64,000 bases of DNA from an uncultured Oligoflexales bacterium. GTDB taxonomy: Bacteria; Bdellovibrionota_B; Oligoflexia; Oligoflexales; JAPPIL01. Both the position numbers and the translations under genes were made by a program. The notes under the pieces were generated by a model. It saw nothing but the letters and a program-made list of their open reading frames with translations. It searched no databases and had not been told where the DNA came from. Location: NCBI GenBank assembly GCA_958296095.1, contig OY282434.1, positions 2,510,001-2,574,000 of the forward strand, given 5' to 3'. Shown in pieces: positions 27,375 to 37,240 of this stretch; the stretch's first letter is position 1; each line of letters opens with the position of its first letter.

Positions 27375-28502
27375 ATGGCGCGTCCGGTCGAGGATGACAA
27401 CGTTTTTTTCTTCGACACGTTTCTGCCCTTGTGTGAGCAGTCTTTTCGTTTCAACTGCTTTGTCGGCAGCAACGTTACAACAGCCTTCGCTTGCTTGCAT
27501 CGCACGACGGAGGAGTTTTATACCGAACTGAGGGATATGGAGGATAGCGAGCGGCGCCTGCCTTATTTTATCAAACACTGCTGGCAGGGGTTGAGCAAAT
27601 CCCCCCGTCCAGTCAAGATGATTGCCAAAAACAAGCTCGCGGCGGCGTTGGCAAAGTGTTCGCCGGAGGAACGTGGCTATCTGGCCGCGCTCGACTGTCT
27701 TGGCTTGACGGACGAAGAGACCCAGGAAATTTTTGCCTTCGACAGCACCGTGGCATTGGACGAGAAGACCAGCGCGGTACGGCAGCGCCTGGTCAAGGAC
27801 GGTGATTTTGATACGGTCAAGCCACAGGTACAGGATATTTTCCGCAGTGCGACACTGAGTGCTGCCCAGCGTGACAAGCTCCGCGACCTTATCCTGCCAG
27901 GGTTTGATGCCCAGGCCGCACAGGAGAGCATCAGTAGCGGTGCCGAATCTGGCTTGCGCCAAGAACGCTTGCGCAACTACCTGATCATCGGCATCTGCCT
28001 GATCGTGCTGGGAATTGCCGCCCGCTACTTGCAGCAGGGTCAGGATGTCGAAGCAAAAGTCATCGAGTGGCTAGGTTACGAAACGCTGGCCATCGAGGAA
28101 GACCCGCAACGACTCAATTTTCCCTCCAGCAACACTGCGGAAATTCGCAGTTATTTTGCCAATCACCATGGCTTGAATTTTCAACCCCAGCTGCTCAGCA
28201 TGCCTGCTAGATGGCGGCCACGCGGTGCCAGCGTTATCGACTACGACTCCATGTTGGTGGCTGTTGTTGGCTACGAAGCCAGCAATGGTGATGACGTTAT
28301 CATGCACTACTCCTTCCGCGGCAAGGCAGACAACCTGTCCACGGCCTCAGAGAACACTACGGATGGCTTCACCTATCGCTCGTATGCCTCTGACGAACTC
28401 AACATGATTGCCTGGTCGCAAGGGCAGTCGATCGCGCTGCTGGTCGGACGTATAGGCACAAAGGATCTCGTGGCGCTGGGGAAAACCTCCAACGCTAAAT
28501 AA
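27375..28502 (+). CDS. Single-TM protein with a sigma-factor-like cytoplasmic part
   Basis: 375 residues from ATG 27375 (MARPVEDDNVF), chosen for GGGGAGGG just upstream; a start at 27345 is less likely. Residues 1-140 are cytoplasmic and vaguely resemble sigma-70 family proteins: SPEERGYLAALDCLGLTDEE recalls region 4.2 (EERAVLVLRDVEGLS-type). One transmembrane helix at about 201-216 (YLIIGICLIVLGIAA) follows, then a periplasmic domain of about 155 residues with no recognised fold. This could be a membrane-bound regulator or a fused sigma/anti-sigma-like protein; the sigma link is weak. The next small gene follows after 19 bp, so they are probably cotranscribed. Confidence 0.7.
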   Translation: MARPVEDDNVFFFDTFLPLCEQSFRFNCFVGSNVTTAFACLHRTTEEFYTELRDMEDSERRLPYFIKHCWQGLSKSPRPVKMIAKNKLAAALAKCSPEERGYLAALDCLGLTDEETQEIFAFDSTVALDEKTSAVRQRLVKDGDFDTVKPQVQDIFRSATLSAAQRDKLRDLILPGFDAQAAQESISSGAESGLRQERLRNYLIIGICLIVLGIAARYLQQGQDVEAKVIEWLGYETLAIEEDPQRLNFPSSNTAEIRSYFANHHGLNFQPQLLSMPARWRPRGASVIDYDSMLVAVVGYEASNGDDVIMHYSFRGKADNLSTASENTTDGFTYRSYASDELNMIAWSQGQSIALLVGRIGTKDLVALGKTSNAK

Positions 28503-28521
28503 ATTTCACGGAGAACGAACC

Positions 28522-28893
28522 ATGTTTAGCTACGTGCAAATCCTGTTTCTCACCCTGGCAGTGTTGGCCATCCTGGCTCTCAGTGACAGAGGCTTAGCCC
28601 GCGCGCCGATAGATGCCATCCCTATCAGCAGCGGATGTTACACGGTCGAAAGCCAGCGCACCTGCCCTCCCGAAATCAGCGGTTACGTGCCTGTCAGTGC
28701 TGGCCCCGGAGATGTCTATTTCGTTGACCCGTTTGGCAACATCGTCGGCGTCGGTCAACAACAGCAGCAGCAGCAGGATATGATACAACAGGAGGATGGC
28801 AAGGAGGTCGCTCCGCCTCAACATCAGCAACATCAGCATGGCACTACTCCAGGTTTGGGAGGCACTAATCCGCCAATTCTCTACGGACAGTAA
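28522..28893 (+). CDS. Small secreted Gln-rich protein
   Basis: 123 residues: a Sec signal peptide (FLTLAVLAILALS, cleavage near ARA), two Cys around 39 and 48 (SGCYTVESQRTC), a tract of seven Gln (about 79-85) and a His/Gln-rich tail. GGAG precedes the ATG. It follows the single-TM protein gene closely. Its last 29 bp overlap the convergent arginase-family gene. No family recognised; low-complexity tail suggests a disordered periplasmic or extracellular protein. Confidence 0.7.
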   Translation: MFSYVQILFLTLAVLAILALSDRGLARAPIDAIPISSGCYTVESQRTCPPEISGYVPVSAGPGDVYFVDPFGNIVGVGQQQQQQQDMIQQEDGKEVAPPQHQQHQHGTTPGLGGTNPPILYGQ

Positions 28894-29902
28894 GCGCGCA
28901 CAACTGCAACAAGATACGTGCCGCGACGTTTTCGTCCCAACGGTTAGGGGCTGGCACAACTTCGCACAGATCCGCGCCGATTACCTCTCGCCCTGAAGCG
29001 TGCAGCCTAGCGAACAGCAGCAGCACATCGTTGAATCCCAACCCGCCCGGCACTGGTGTGCCTGTATGCGGACACAGCGAGGGGTCAAGGGCATCGATGT
29101 CGAACGAGATGTAAACATGCGCGGGCAGACAGGTGACGATTTCGTCAACGACATTGGCAAAGCCACGCTGATAGATATCGTAGTCTAAAAACACCTCAGC
29201 CCGTGTTGTCAAGCCGCGGACAAACTCATACTCTGCCGCACAGAAATCACGTATACCGACAGGCACAATCTTGCTTACCGCCTTGATCTGTGTCATCGTC
29301 TGAAACATGATCGAGGCGTGGCTGAAATTCAAACCCTGATAGGCACGGCGACAATCAAAATGCGCATCGAGGTGCAGGATACCAAAATCTTTGTATTGCC
29401 GGCCCAGTTGCTGCAAAAATCCCAACGGCACACTGTGGTCGCCACCCAGCAGCACCACCTTCTTGCCCTCAGCCTGCAACTTGGCCGTCTCTCGTTGCAC
29501 CGCGGTGTTGAGCGTGTGGCTCAGCGCATTGATACGGTCAATCTTCTGCACCGCAGTCGATTGCGGCAGCTCAGCTAGCAGTGCCTGCTGTTGGGCAATG
29601 ACGGGGTGGGTGAGTTCCTGCATGCGTAAGCCATGTCGGTAGGCTTGATGAGCAAAACCTGACGCATAAAGATCGATATCATGGCTTGCTTTGAGGACTG
29701 CCTGCGGGGCGGCAGCTGTGCCATGCCCGCCAGAAACGCCCAACTCCCACGGCACGGCAAGCACGACCAGCGCACAGTCCTGATAAGCAACATCAAAGCC
29801 GAACAGGCCGCGCCCAGGAGGCACCGCTTCGCCCTGTTCCGCGCGGGCAAACTGCTCAGCCATCAGCTGGGTTTCTGTTGCCATAAGAATAAACCATGCC
29901 AA
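28865..29902 (-). CDS. Arginase/agmatinase/formiminoglutamase (ureohydrolase) family enzyme
   Basis: 345 residues with all binuclear Mn motifs of ureohydrolases: VVLLGGDHSVPLGF, ILHLDAHFDCR and YISFDIDALDPS, plus a Glu in GADLCEVVPAPN near the end. These enzymes hydrolyse a guanidino group (arginine, agmatine, guanidinobutyrate or proclavaminate) or formiminoglutamate. The GHGTA loop (SGGHGTAAAPQAV) near 60 fits agmatinase-type proteins, but the substrate cannot be fixed. The N-terminus (MAWFILMATETQL) has two possible starts; ATG 29884 is the alternative. It is a single gene; its 3' end overlaps the small secreted protein gene by 29 bp. Confidence 0.85.
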   Translation of the reverse strand: MAWFILMATETQLMAEQFARAEQGEAVPPGRGLFGFDVAYQDCALVVLAVPWELGVSGGHGTAAAPQAVLKASHDIDLYASGFAHQAYRHGLRMQELTHPVIAQQQALLAELPQSTAVQKIDRINALSHTLNTAVQRETAKLQAEGKKVVLLGGDHSVPLGFLQQLGRQYKDFGILHLDAHFDCRRAYQGLNFSHASIMFQTMTQIKAVSKIVPVGIRDFCAAEYEFVRGLTTRAEVFLDYDIYQRGFANVVDEIVTCLPAHVYISFDIDALDPSLCPHTGTPVPGGLGFNDVLLLFARLHASGREVIGADLCEVVPAPNRWDENVAARILLQLCALTVRRELAD

Positions 29903-31068
29903 CGTCGCACGACAAACAAACCACTATCTAACACCAATATCGTGCTTTGCATATCTACCTAACCAGACAAGAATTTTAGCCCTAAAATCCTATTTTGCCA
30001 AAATATACATTGAAAAATTACAGATACAACTTGGGATGACCTGCTAACCCCTCTGCCTGCGCTACGCGATGCGCTACGCGGCTTTTTGTGACGCTCGTCT
30101 ACGAGGCTTTTTTGTAACGCTCGTCTACGAGGCTTTTTTGTAACGCTCGCTTCCTAGCTCGCTTCGCTGCTTTTTGTATCGCTCGCTTGCTAGCTCGCTG
30201 CTTGCGCTCTGGTCTCTCGTTACTGCGTTCGGGCTCGTCATCAGACTTCTTGGCTGTTGCGTTCAAGCTTGCCCTCAGGCCTCTCGGCGGTTACCCAAAC
30301 CTCTTGCCGACCGAGAGCTCCATGAACGGCACGGCAAGACCGTGCGAAAACTCGACCACAGATATTGCCATATTGTTGTCAGGTTATGCGCTTAGATAAA
30401 AGTATGTGCCATACCCATCAAGGGAGAGTTTCTCGGCAGGTCTGTGCCGTGCCAAGATAACGGAGATTTGTGCTAAGTGGTGTCCTTGCCCCAAGTCTCT
30501 CAGCGGTTGCCCACACCTTTTGCCGACCGAGGGCTTTATGAACGGCACGGCAAGACCGTGCGCTGCGCTGCGGCTTTTTGTATCGCTCGCTTCCTAGCTC
30601 GCTCTTTGCACTCAGACCTCCTGCTACTGCGTTCAGATTATGCTTTTAGATAAAGCATGTGCCATACCCGCTCAGGTCGAGTTTCTCGGCAGGTCTGTGC
30701 CGTGGCGCGCTACGCGCTACGCGGCTCTTTATAACGCTCGCTTCCTAGCTCGCTCCTTGCGCTCAGACCTCTTGCTATCGCGTTCGGGCTTGCCCTCAGA
30801 CCTCTCGTTACTGCGTTCGGGCTTGCCCCCAAGTCTCTTTGCTTGTTCTCAAACCTCTTGCCCACCGAGAGCCTAATGAATGGCGGGGCGAGGCCGTGCG
30901 AAAACGACCGCAGATATTGCCAATACTGCAACCAGATTATTTTTTTGCATAGGGCATGTGCTTGCACATATTCGTGGGGAGTTTCTCGGTAGGTCTGCGC
31001 CGTGCCAAGACAACGGAGATTTGTGCCAAGACAACGGAGGCAGATGTCTGGAAAATTGGCTGAAATCT
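29903..31068. repeat. Repeat island with AT-rich repeat and three C cores
   Basis: 29949-30040 is the truncated AT-rich repeat. 30055-30200 is A-module DNA, including CTACGAGGCTTTTTTGTAACG twice (quoted partly). B linker follows to 30305. C cores lie at about 30306-30478, 30525-30695 (chimeric, carrying A DNA) and 30858-31042. Between them are 33-bp B units (30765-30835). No gene. Confidence 0.8.
29949..30040 (+). repeat. AT-rich dispersed repeat, copy 2 (truncated)
   Basis: Starts TATCTACCTAACCAGACAAG and stays close to the 25679 copy through AACTTGGGATGA, then diverges. It has TTTTAGCCCTAAAA where copy 1 has TTTTAGCCGTAAAA, so the hairpin stem is kept and only the loop changes. Confidence 0.85.
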
Positions 31069-32371
31069 TTAATTTTTTAATTTTCGCTTGAGTGCCGTCA
31101 GCTCTTCCTTGGTCAACTGCAGAAATTTGCACACCTGAGCCTCAGGCACGCCATCGCTAAGCATTAGCTGAGCAGCCTCCATCTGCTTTTGCCCGACGCC
31201 CTGTTCGATGCCCTGTTCGATGCCCTGTTCGATGCCCAGCCGCGTGGCTCGCTCAATCCCAAAATCTATTGTTGGCATAAGTCTCTCCTCCTCCTCAAGC
31301 TCTGGCCACCGTTCACGCTCAACACGATCAAAATCCCGCCTCTCGATACTGTTGTCGGCATTATCGTAGTAATCTCTTAGTGTCGTTAGCAAATACTCCG
31401 CCTCCGCACGTGGGAGCAGACGGGCTTTTTCCAGCAGGAAGGCTACCGTGTCATCATTCGCCTCCCACGCCTCACCCATGCCATAGATGATGATAGCAAG
31501 GCTGGCTGCGACTGTCGATACCTTGCCAAGCTGCGCTGCGGCTTTTTGTAACGCTCGCTTCCTAGCTCGCTTCGCTCGCTACGCTGCTTTTTGTATCGCT
31601 CGCTTCCTAGCTCGCTGCATGTTCTCAGGCCCCTCGTTATTGCGTTCAGGCTTGTCCTTTAGGCCCTCTGCCTGTTTTCAAACCTCTTGGCTGTCACGTT
31701 GAGACTTGCCGATCGAGAGCTCCATGAACGGCGGGGCGAGACCGTACGAAAACTCGACCACAAATATTACCATATTGCCGTCAGATTATTTTTTTGCACA
31801 AGGCATGTGCTTGCACCTATCTCAGGGGCGAGTTTCTCGGTAGGTCTGCGCCGTGCCAAGACAACGGAGGCCTGTGCCGCTAGCTCTTTACCGCTTCGGG
31901 CACGTCTTGGTCTCCGAACAGCCATTGCAGATAATTGGAGGGGGGATGATAACCCTTATCCTTACAACACAGCAGCACCATAGAGACGGTGATGTCGCGT
32001 TGTCCGTCCTTCCACCTCTGGCGCTGCTCACGGCACGACTCGACACAGTACTCCATGAGCTGGATGAGGGCATCGTGGTCTCGATAGCTCTTGTGTTCAA
32101 AGATGAGCGACAAAGTGACCTTTAACCCATTTGCATCTCCCCTCAGAGGCAACGAAACCAGCAGGTCGGCTCTTAACTGCTTGCCTGCTGGTGTGATGAA
32201 TTCCCTGTCTTGGACAACGAGATCATCCAGATGGGCATGGACGAGCACTTCAGGGGGAAAGATGATCTGCAACAGTTCTTTAATATATTTGGGATCTTTG
32301 AAGATAGTCTTGAAAAAACTATCGTGCAAGGTGGCTTGCTTACCTGAGCGGGCGGTTGGTTTTTTCTTCAT
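31069..32371 (-). pseudogene. Rpn family nuclease split by an inserted A-B-C repeat
   Basis: The N-terminal half (31880-32371) begins MKKKPTARSGKQATLHDSFF and ends at a TAG just after AVKS. The C-terminal half (31069 to about 31530) runs LGKVSTVAASLAIIIYGMGE and onward to EQKQMEAAQLMLSDGVPE and KRKLKN. About 350 bp of island DNA (about 31531-31879: A units, B linker and one C core) lies between. Joined, the halves make one Rpn protein of about 317 residues with the PD-(D/E)XK domain and the usual repeat-rich tail (four EQGI-type repeats). The DNA from 31501 is duplicated at the window start with the same insertion. The start has AGGGAGGG upstream. Confidence 0.85.
31531..31879. repeat. A-B-C repeat inserted in the rpn gene
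   Basis: A units 31545-31615, B linker 31615-31708, C core 31709-31877. Arms AAACTCG (31750-31756) and CGAGTTT (31829-31835) pair, and the terminal hairpin is GCACA-AGGCA-TGTGC (31796-31810). The corresponding core at 207-376 has different but equally paired arms. Confidence 0.85.
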
Positions 32372-34405
32372 CTAACCCTCCCTCGTTCACCAATATCGCA
32401 CAGCAACCTCGGTTAGGCAAGTTCTGGATCAGAAGAACCAAGCGCTGCGCTTGGTTCTTTGCTACGCGACTCTTCGTATCGCTCGCCTTACGAGACTGTT
32501 TGCCGCTTTCTCGCTCGCTACGCTCGCTGGACTTTTTGCCGCTTTCTCGCTCGCTCTACGAGGCTTTTTTGCCGCTTTCTCGCTCGCTATGCTCGCTGGA
32601 CTTTTTGCCGCTTTCTCGCTCCACTCGCTCCTTGCGCTCAGGTCCCTCGCTATTGCATTCAGGCTTGCGCTCAGGTCCCTCGCTATTGCATTCAGGCTTG
32701 CTCTCAGACCTCTCGGCGGTTGCCCCCACCTCTTGCCCACCGAGAGCTCCATGAACGGCGCGGCGAGGCCGTGCGAAAACGACCGCAGATATTGCCAATA
32801 CTGCAACCAGATTATTTCTTTGCATAGGGCATGTGCTTGCACATATTCGTGGGGAGTTTCTCGGTAGGGCTGCGCCGTGCCAAGATAACGGAGATTTGTG
32901 CTAAGGGACTAGCTCCGCTTGGGTTTGCCTTAGAACCCCTTGCTTGCCTACCGAGAGCTCCATGAAGGGCGAGGCGAGGCCGTGCGAAAACGACCGCAGA
33001 TATTGCCATATTGCCGTCAGATTATGTTTTTAGATAAAAGTCTGTGACTATATCCACACTCAAGGAGAGTTTCTCGGTAGGGCTGCGCTCTGCCAAGACA
33101 ACGGAGGTACGTGCCAAGACAACGGAGATTTGTGCTAAGTGATGTCCTTGCTCTCAAGCCTCTCGGCGGTTGCCCACACCTCTTGCCCACCGAGAGCTCC
33201 ATGAACGGCGAGGCGAGGCCGTACGAAAACTCGACCACAAATACTGCCAATACTGCAACCGAGTTTATTTTTTAGATAAAAGCATGTGCTTGCACCTATC
33301 TCAGGGCGAGTTTCTCGGTAGGGCTGCGCCGTGCCAAGACAACGGAGGCTTGTGCTAAGCAGTGGCTGCGCTCGCTGCTTGCGCTCAGACCTCTAGCGCT
33401 TGCGTTCAGATTATTTTTTTGCACAAGGCATGTGCCTATACCTGTTGTGGTCGGGTTTCTCGGTAGGTCTGTGCCGTGCCAAGATAACGGAGCTGCGCTA
33501 CAGCTCTTTGTATCGCTCGCTTCCTAGCTCGCTGCATGTTCTCAGACCTCTTGCTATCGCGTTCAGATTATTTTTTTGCACAAGGCATGTGCTCACAACC
33601 TATTTCAGGGGAGAGTTTCTCGGCAGGTCTGCGCCGTGGCGCGCTACGCGCTACGCTGCTTTTTGTATCGCTCGCTTGCTAGCTCGCTTCGCTCGCTACG
33701 CTGCTTTTTGTATCGCTCGCTTGCTAGCTCGCTTCGCTCGCTACGCTGCTTTTTGTATCGCTCGCTTCCTAGCTCGCTCTTTGTTCTCAGGCCCCTCGCT
33801 ATTGCGTTCAAGCTTGCCATCAGATCTCTCTGCCTGCCCTCAGACCTCTTGCTATCGCGTTCAGGCTTGCTCTCAGACCTCTCGGCTGTTGCCCCCACCT
33901 CTTGCTCACCGAGAGCCACATGAACGGCGCGGCAAGACCGTGCGAAAACTCGACCATAGATATTGCCAATACTGCCGTCGTATTATGCTTTTGCATAGGG
34001 CATGTACTTACACTTAACTCAAGGAGAGTTTCTCGGCAGGTCTGTGCCGTGCCAAGATAACGGGGGTCTGTGCTAAGTGGTATCTTTGCCCCTCGCTCTT
34101 GCGTTGAGGCTTGCCTATCGAGAGCCCCGTGAACGGCTGGGCGAGGCCGTGCGAAAACTCGACCACAGATATTGCCATATTGTTGTCAGATTATGCGCTT
34201 AGATAAAAGTATGTGCCATACCCATCAAGGGAGAGTTTCTCGGTAGGTCTCACCGCGCCAAGATAACGGAGATTTGTGATAAGCAGTGTCCTTGCCCTCA
34301 GGCATTCTCGCTCTTGCGTTCAGGCTCGCTTCCTAGCTCGCTCCTTGTTCTCAGACCTCTCGTTATTGCGTTCAGGCAAGCACATGTGCACAACCCAAAC
34401 ACGCC
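32372..34405. repeat. Largest repeat island (2 kb, about seven C cores)
   Basis: No gene. 32372-32470 continues the duplication of the window start (GAACCAAGCGCTGCGCTTGG). A units with CGCTTTCTCGCTCGCT variants fill 32470-32630, B units 32630-32735. C cores lie at about 32737-32904, 32945-33138, 33186-33358, 33400-33490 (right half only), 33566-33640 (right half only), 33905-34078 and 34118-34284. Three tandem 45-bp A units occupy 33654-33780. 34285-34405 is B linker ending before the M16 protease stop. Long open frames (up to 205 codons) are periodic repeat translations. Confidence 0.85.
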
Positions 34406-37237
34406 CTAGTAGACAGGTAAGCTCTTGAGCTGTTTCAACTGGCTGAGCGGCATAGTGTTGGGCAAGGTCTCCAGCGGCTTGCCTTTGGCAAACAGTGCCA
34501 CCGACAACTCACCCCGCGCCAGCATCTCCTCCCACGCCGCTAGCACTTCGTCTCTGGTAACCTCACGCAAGGCGGCGATAATTTGCTGCCGATAGGCAAA
34601 GTTGCCGTCAAGTTTAATCGCCTCTGCATGCAGGCGCTGGTGACGCTCAAAAATGTTTTTCTCTGGCTGCTGGAGTTTTTGCACGATACTGCGTCGATAG
34701 TCGGCGAGTTTCTCGGCACTGAGGCCCGCCAGTTGCACTGCCATCTGCGGCAAAAAATTCTCGATGCGTTGCTGAATAGCAGGCGGACTAAAGCCCTCCG
34801 ACTGCACGATAAACCTGAGCCCCAGTGCTTTTTTGCGGTAATGCAAGCCTGCATGCACGATATAGCCAAGCTGTTGCTTGGTGCGCAGTTCCGTGTAAAA
34901 AGGCGCACTGATATGGGTGTCGATAATACGTAAAACCGCATCCCGCTTCGGCGTGCGTGCCCCTAGCGTCATAATCCGAATCAAGGCATTGTTGTTGCTC
35001 TCGGTCGTAAACGCATAGCTGTACTTCTTGTCCAGCTGCACCGTCTGCTGCTGTCCACGCCGCGGCCGCGGTAACGGCTTGGCTTGCAAGCCAGCCAGCA
35101 CCTCACGCAACTTAGCCCGCACAACCTTCTCCTGCAGGTTGCCGTAAGCGAGACCCTCGTAAGCCGCCTCAGCCAGCACTCGTTTGCCGTAGTCGTGCAC
35201 CTCGGCTAGCGTCACGCTGTCGATAAATGGCAGGTATTCTTGGTAGTCGATCAGCGTCGGCGTTATCGCCGCATCGAGCTTGCGCATAGCTTGCCGATAG
35301 GCATGTTCCCAGGTGAGGTTGGCAAGATCGCGTTTTAGTTTGTTCTTGATGATGGTGAAAGTTGCCGCGTCAATGGTGATTGTTTGCAGCTTTTTGCCAA
35401 CGGCTACTAGGAGCTGCGGCAACTTGTCCGCATAACCACCCATATCAAGGCTGAAACCGTAATCGGTCGGGGTAATGCTGAAGTTCAACCCAGCCATCAG
35501 AATTGGATATTTCCACTCGTTGAGACTCTCGTTCACCGCCCGCACATAGAGCAGTGACAGTAATTTCTGCCGTGGATTGGCATTAACCTTATCACTCAAC
35601 AGATGCAGGTGCAGCTGTGCCTTAGGCAACTTGAACTCCGTATCCTGCTGAAACCAGAACACGCCCTGTGCGTCATCGAGCAGTCGATAGGGACGTGCCC
35701 GCTTTTCATCGGCATGCACGTCAAGCTCGTCAGGAATCCAGCTATTGGGCGCGGGGTAATGCAGCGCTGACACCGATGCAGGCTTGCGCCATGCCTGCCA
35801 CACCGCGGTAGGAATTTTCTGAGCACGGTAGTGTGCCCCATAGTAGGGCTCAACCTTGTCGGTCTTGACCCCCTTGGAAGTCACGATTGCCTGCAAGCTG
35901 GCAGGCTTGAGGTGATCGAGGAACAGTTTGAAATCAGCTGGTGAGTAGTCAAAATAAAGGCTGTCGTTCTTGATAATTTCTAACGCCGGATGCCGATACA
36001 TGCGAGTTGAAAATTCGACCACCGCGTCCGCACCCTCGGATGGATCGCGAAAATCATAACCCGTCTGCGCCATCTTCTTGTTCTCGTCAAAGTAGTAGCG
36101 CGGCAAGCCAGTCTTGCGCAGCATGGCGATGTAGGAAAAAAACAGCGCCATGATGTCATCCGAGGCTTGCAAACCACGCTCTGTCAGCGTGATCTTGACC
36201 TCAAACTCACCGACATATGTGCTTCCTGCCGTGCCCGCCGACAGGGCACTAGCATAGCCTTTGGCTTTCAGCAGCGACAGCAGTGACCCCTCGCTCTCAT
36301 CTCCGACCAACGAACCGAGCAAGGCATGCGGCTTGGAACGCCAGTATTTTTCTGGGGTAGGGACGGCAAAAGTGAGCGTCAGCTGTTTAATATCGGCAAC
36401 AGGTTCAACTTCAACCCGACGCGGCAGCTCAGCGGGATCGTAAAGCTCAGCGCTGTAGGTAATAGCCGCACGCTTGTTGTTTTTGACTTGAGCAAACAAC
36501 TCTGTCACCAATCGTTCTTGCGCATCGAGACCAGTACGGGACAACACCGCAAGATACATGTGATTGGCCGAGTAGTGCTGGCGATAAAAATCAATCAATA
36601 TCTTGGGCTTGACGTTTTTCAGTGTTTCACGATCGCCAGTAGAGAAACTCCGCCGCGGGTGACCCTCACGATATAGCGACCGCACGATCTGCCGTGTGCG
36701 CCAGTAGTCGTTCTGCAGGTTTTTCTGATGCTCGGCATGCACCGCGGACAGCTCTCGCCCGACGTATTCGGCGTTGAATAGGGGGGAAATGAAAAACTGC
36801 CCAAAGCGGTCAAGCGCGCCGCGGAAGCCGTCGTGATTGACCTCAAAGTGGTAGTTGGTGTGCTCACGAGCAGTGAAGGCATTGTTGTAACCCTGAAATT
36901 CAGCGAGATACTTTTCGTATTCACCTACCTGCGGATACTTCTCTGTGCCCAAGAACAACATGTGCTCCAAAAAATGCGCCAAACCCTGATGCTCGGCAGG
37001 GTCAGCCAGACTACCCACACGGATGTCCATCGCGGCCGCAGATTTCTTCGCCAACGGGTCGTGAATGAGCAACGCCTTCAGGCCATTTTCTAGTTCAAGC
37101 GCTCGATAGCTACGTCGGTCCACTGCGGCGTTCCCCGAAAAAATTCCACTCCACAAACGCTGCCAGGTCGTGCTACAACCGCTCGATAGCAATCCAGCCA
37201 CGGCAACACAGGCGCACACTCTAGCATACATAGGCAT
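34406..37237 (-). CDS. M16 (pitrilysin/insulysin-like) zinc metalloprotease lipoprotein
   Basis: 943 residues. The N-terminus MPMYARVCACVAVAGLLSSG leads to a lipobox Cys at 21, so it is probably an outer- or inner-membrane lipoprotein. The inverted zinc motif HFLEH (H88, E91, H92) is followed 77 residues later by the third ligand E169 in SAVHAEHQKN, the same spacing as insulin-degrading enzyme. FLGTEKYP after the motif is also typical. The full length fits the four-domain single-chain M16A proteases (E. coli Ptr about 960). It degrades small peptides in the periplasm (family knowledge). It lies 3 bp after the secreted protein gene at 37241, likely one operon. Confidence 0.9.
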   Translation of the reverse strand: MPMYARVCACVAVAGLLSSGCSTTWQRLWSGIFSGNAAVDRRSYRALELENGLKALLIHDPLAKKSAAAMDIRVGSLADPAEHQGLAHFLEHMLFLGTEKYPQVGEYEKYLAEFQGYNNAFTAREHTNYHFEVNHDGFRGALDRFGQFFISPLFNAEYVGRELSAVHAEHQKNLQNDYWRTRQIVRSLYREGHPRRSFSTGDRETLKNVKPKILIDFYRQHYSANHMYLAVLSRTGLDAQERLVTELFAQVKNNKRAAITYSAELYDPAELPRRVEVEPVADIKQLTLTFAVPTPEKYWRSKPHALLGSLVGDESEGSLLSLLKAKGYASALSAGTAGSTYVGEFEVKITLTERGLQASDDIMALFFSYIAMLRKTGLPRYYFDENKKMAQTGYDFRDPSEGADAVVEFSTRMYRHPALEIIKNDSLYFDYSPADFKLFLDHLKPASLQAIVTSKGVKTDKVEPYYGAHYRAQKIPTAVWQAWRKPASVSALHYPAPNSWIPDELDVHADEKRARPYRLLDDAQGVFWFQQDTEFKLPKAQLHLHLLSDKVNANPRQKLLSLLYVRAVNESLNEWKYPILMAGLNFSITPTDYGFSLDMGGYADKLPQLLVAVGKKLQTITIDAATFTIIKNKLKRDLANLTWEHAYRQAMRKLDAAITPTLIDYQEYLPFIDSVTLAEVHDYGKRVLAEAAYEGLAYGNLQEKVVRAKLREVLAGLQAKPLPRPRRGQQQTVQLDKKYSYAFTTESNNNALIRIMTLGARTPKRDAVLRIIDTHISAPFYTELRTKQQLGYIVHAGLHYRKKALGLRFIVQSEGFSPPAIQQRIENFLPQMAVQLAGLSAEKLADYRRSIVQKLQQPEKNIFERHQRLHAEAIKLDGNFAYRQQIIAALREVTRDEVLAAWEEMLARGELSVALFAKGKPLETLPNTMPLSQLKQLKSLPVY

Positions 37238-37240
37238 CGG

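Noticed and set aside
27333..27962. 209-codon minus frame opposite the single-TM protein
   Set aside because: Antisense shadow of the plus frame, which has ribosome site and TM helix.
33400..34017. 205-codon open frame on plus in the big island
   Set aside because: It reads A, B and C modules in phase; no start signal, and the same frame is broken in other copies.
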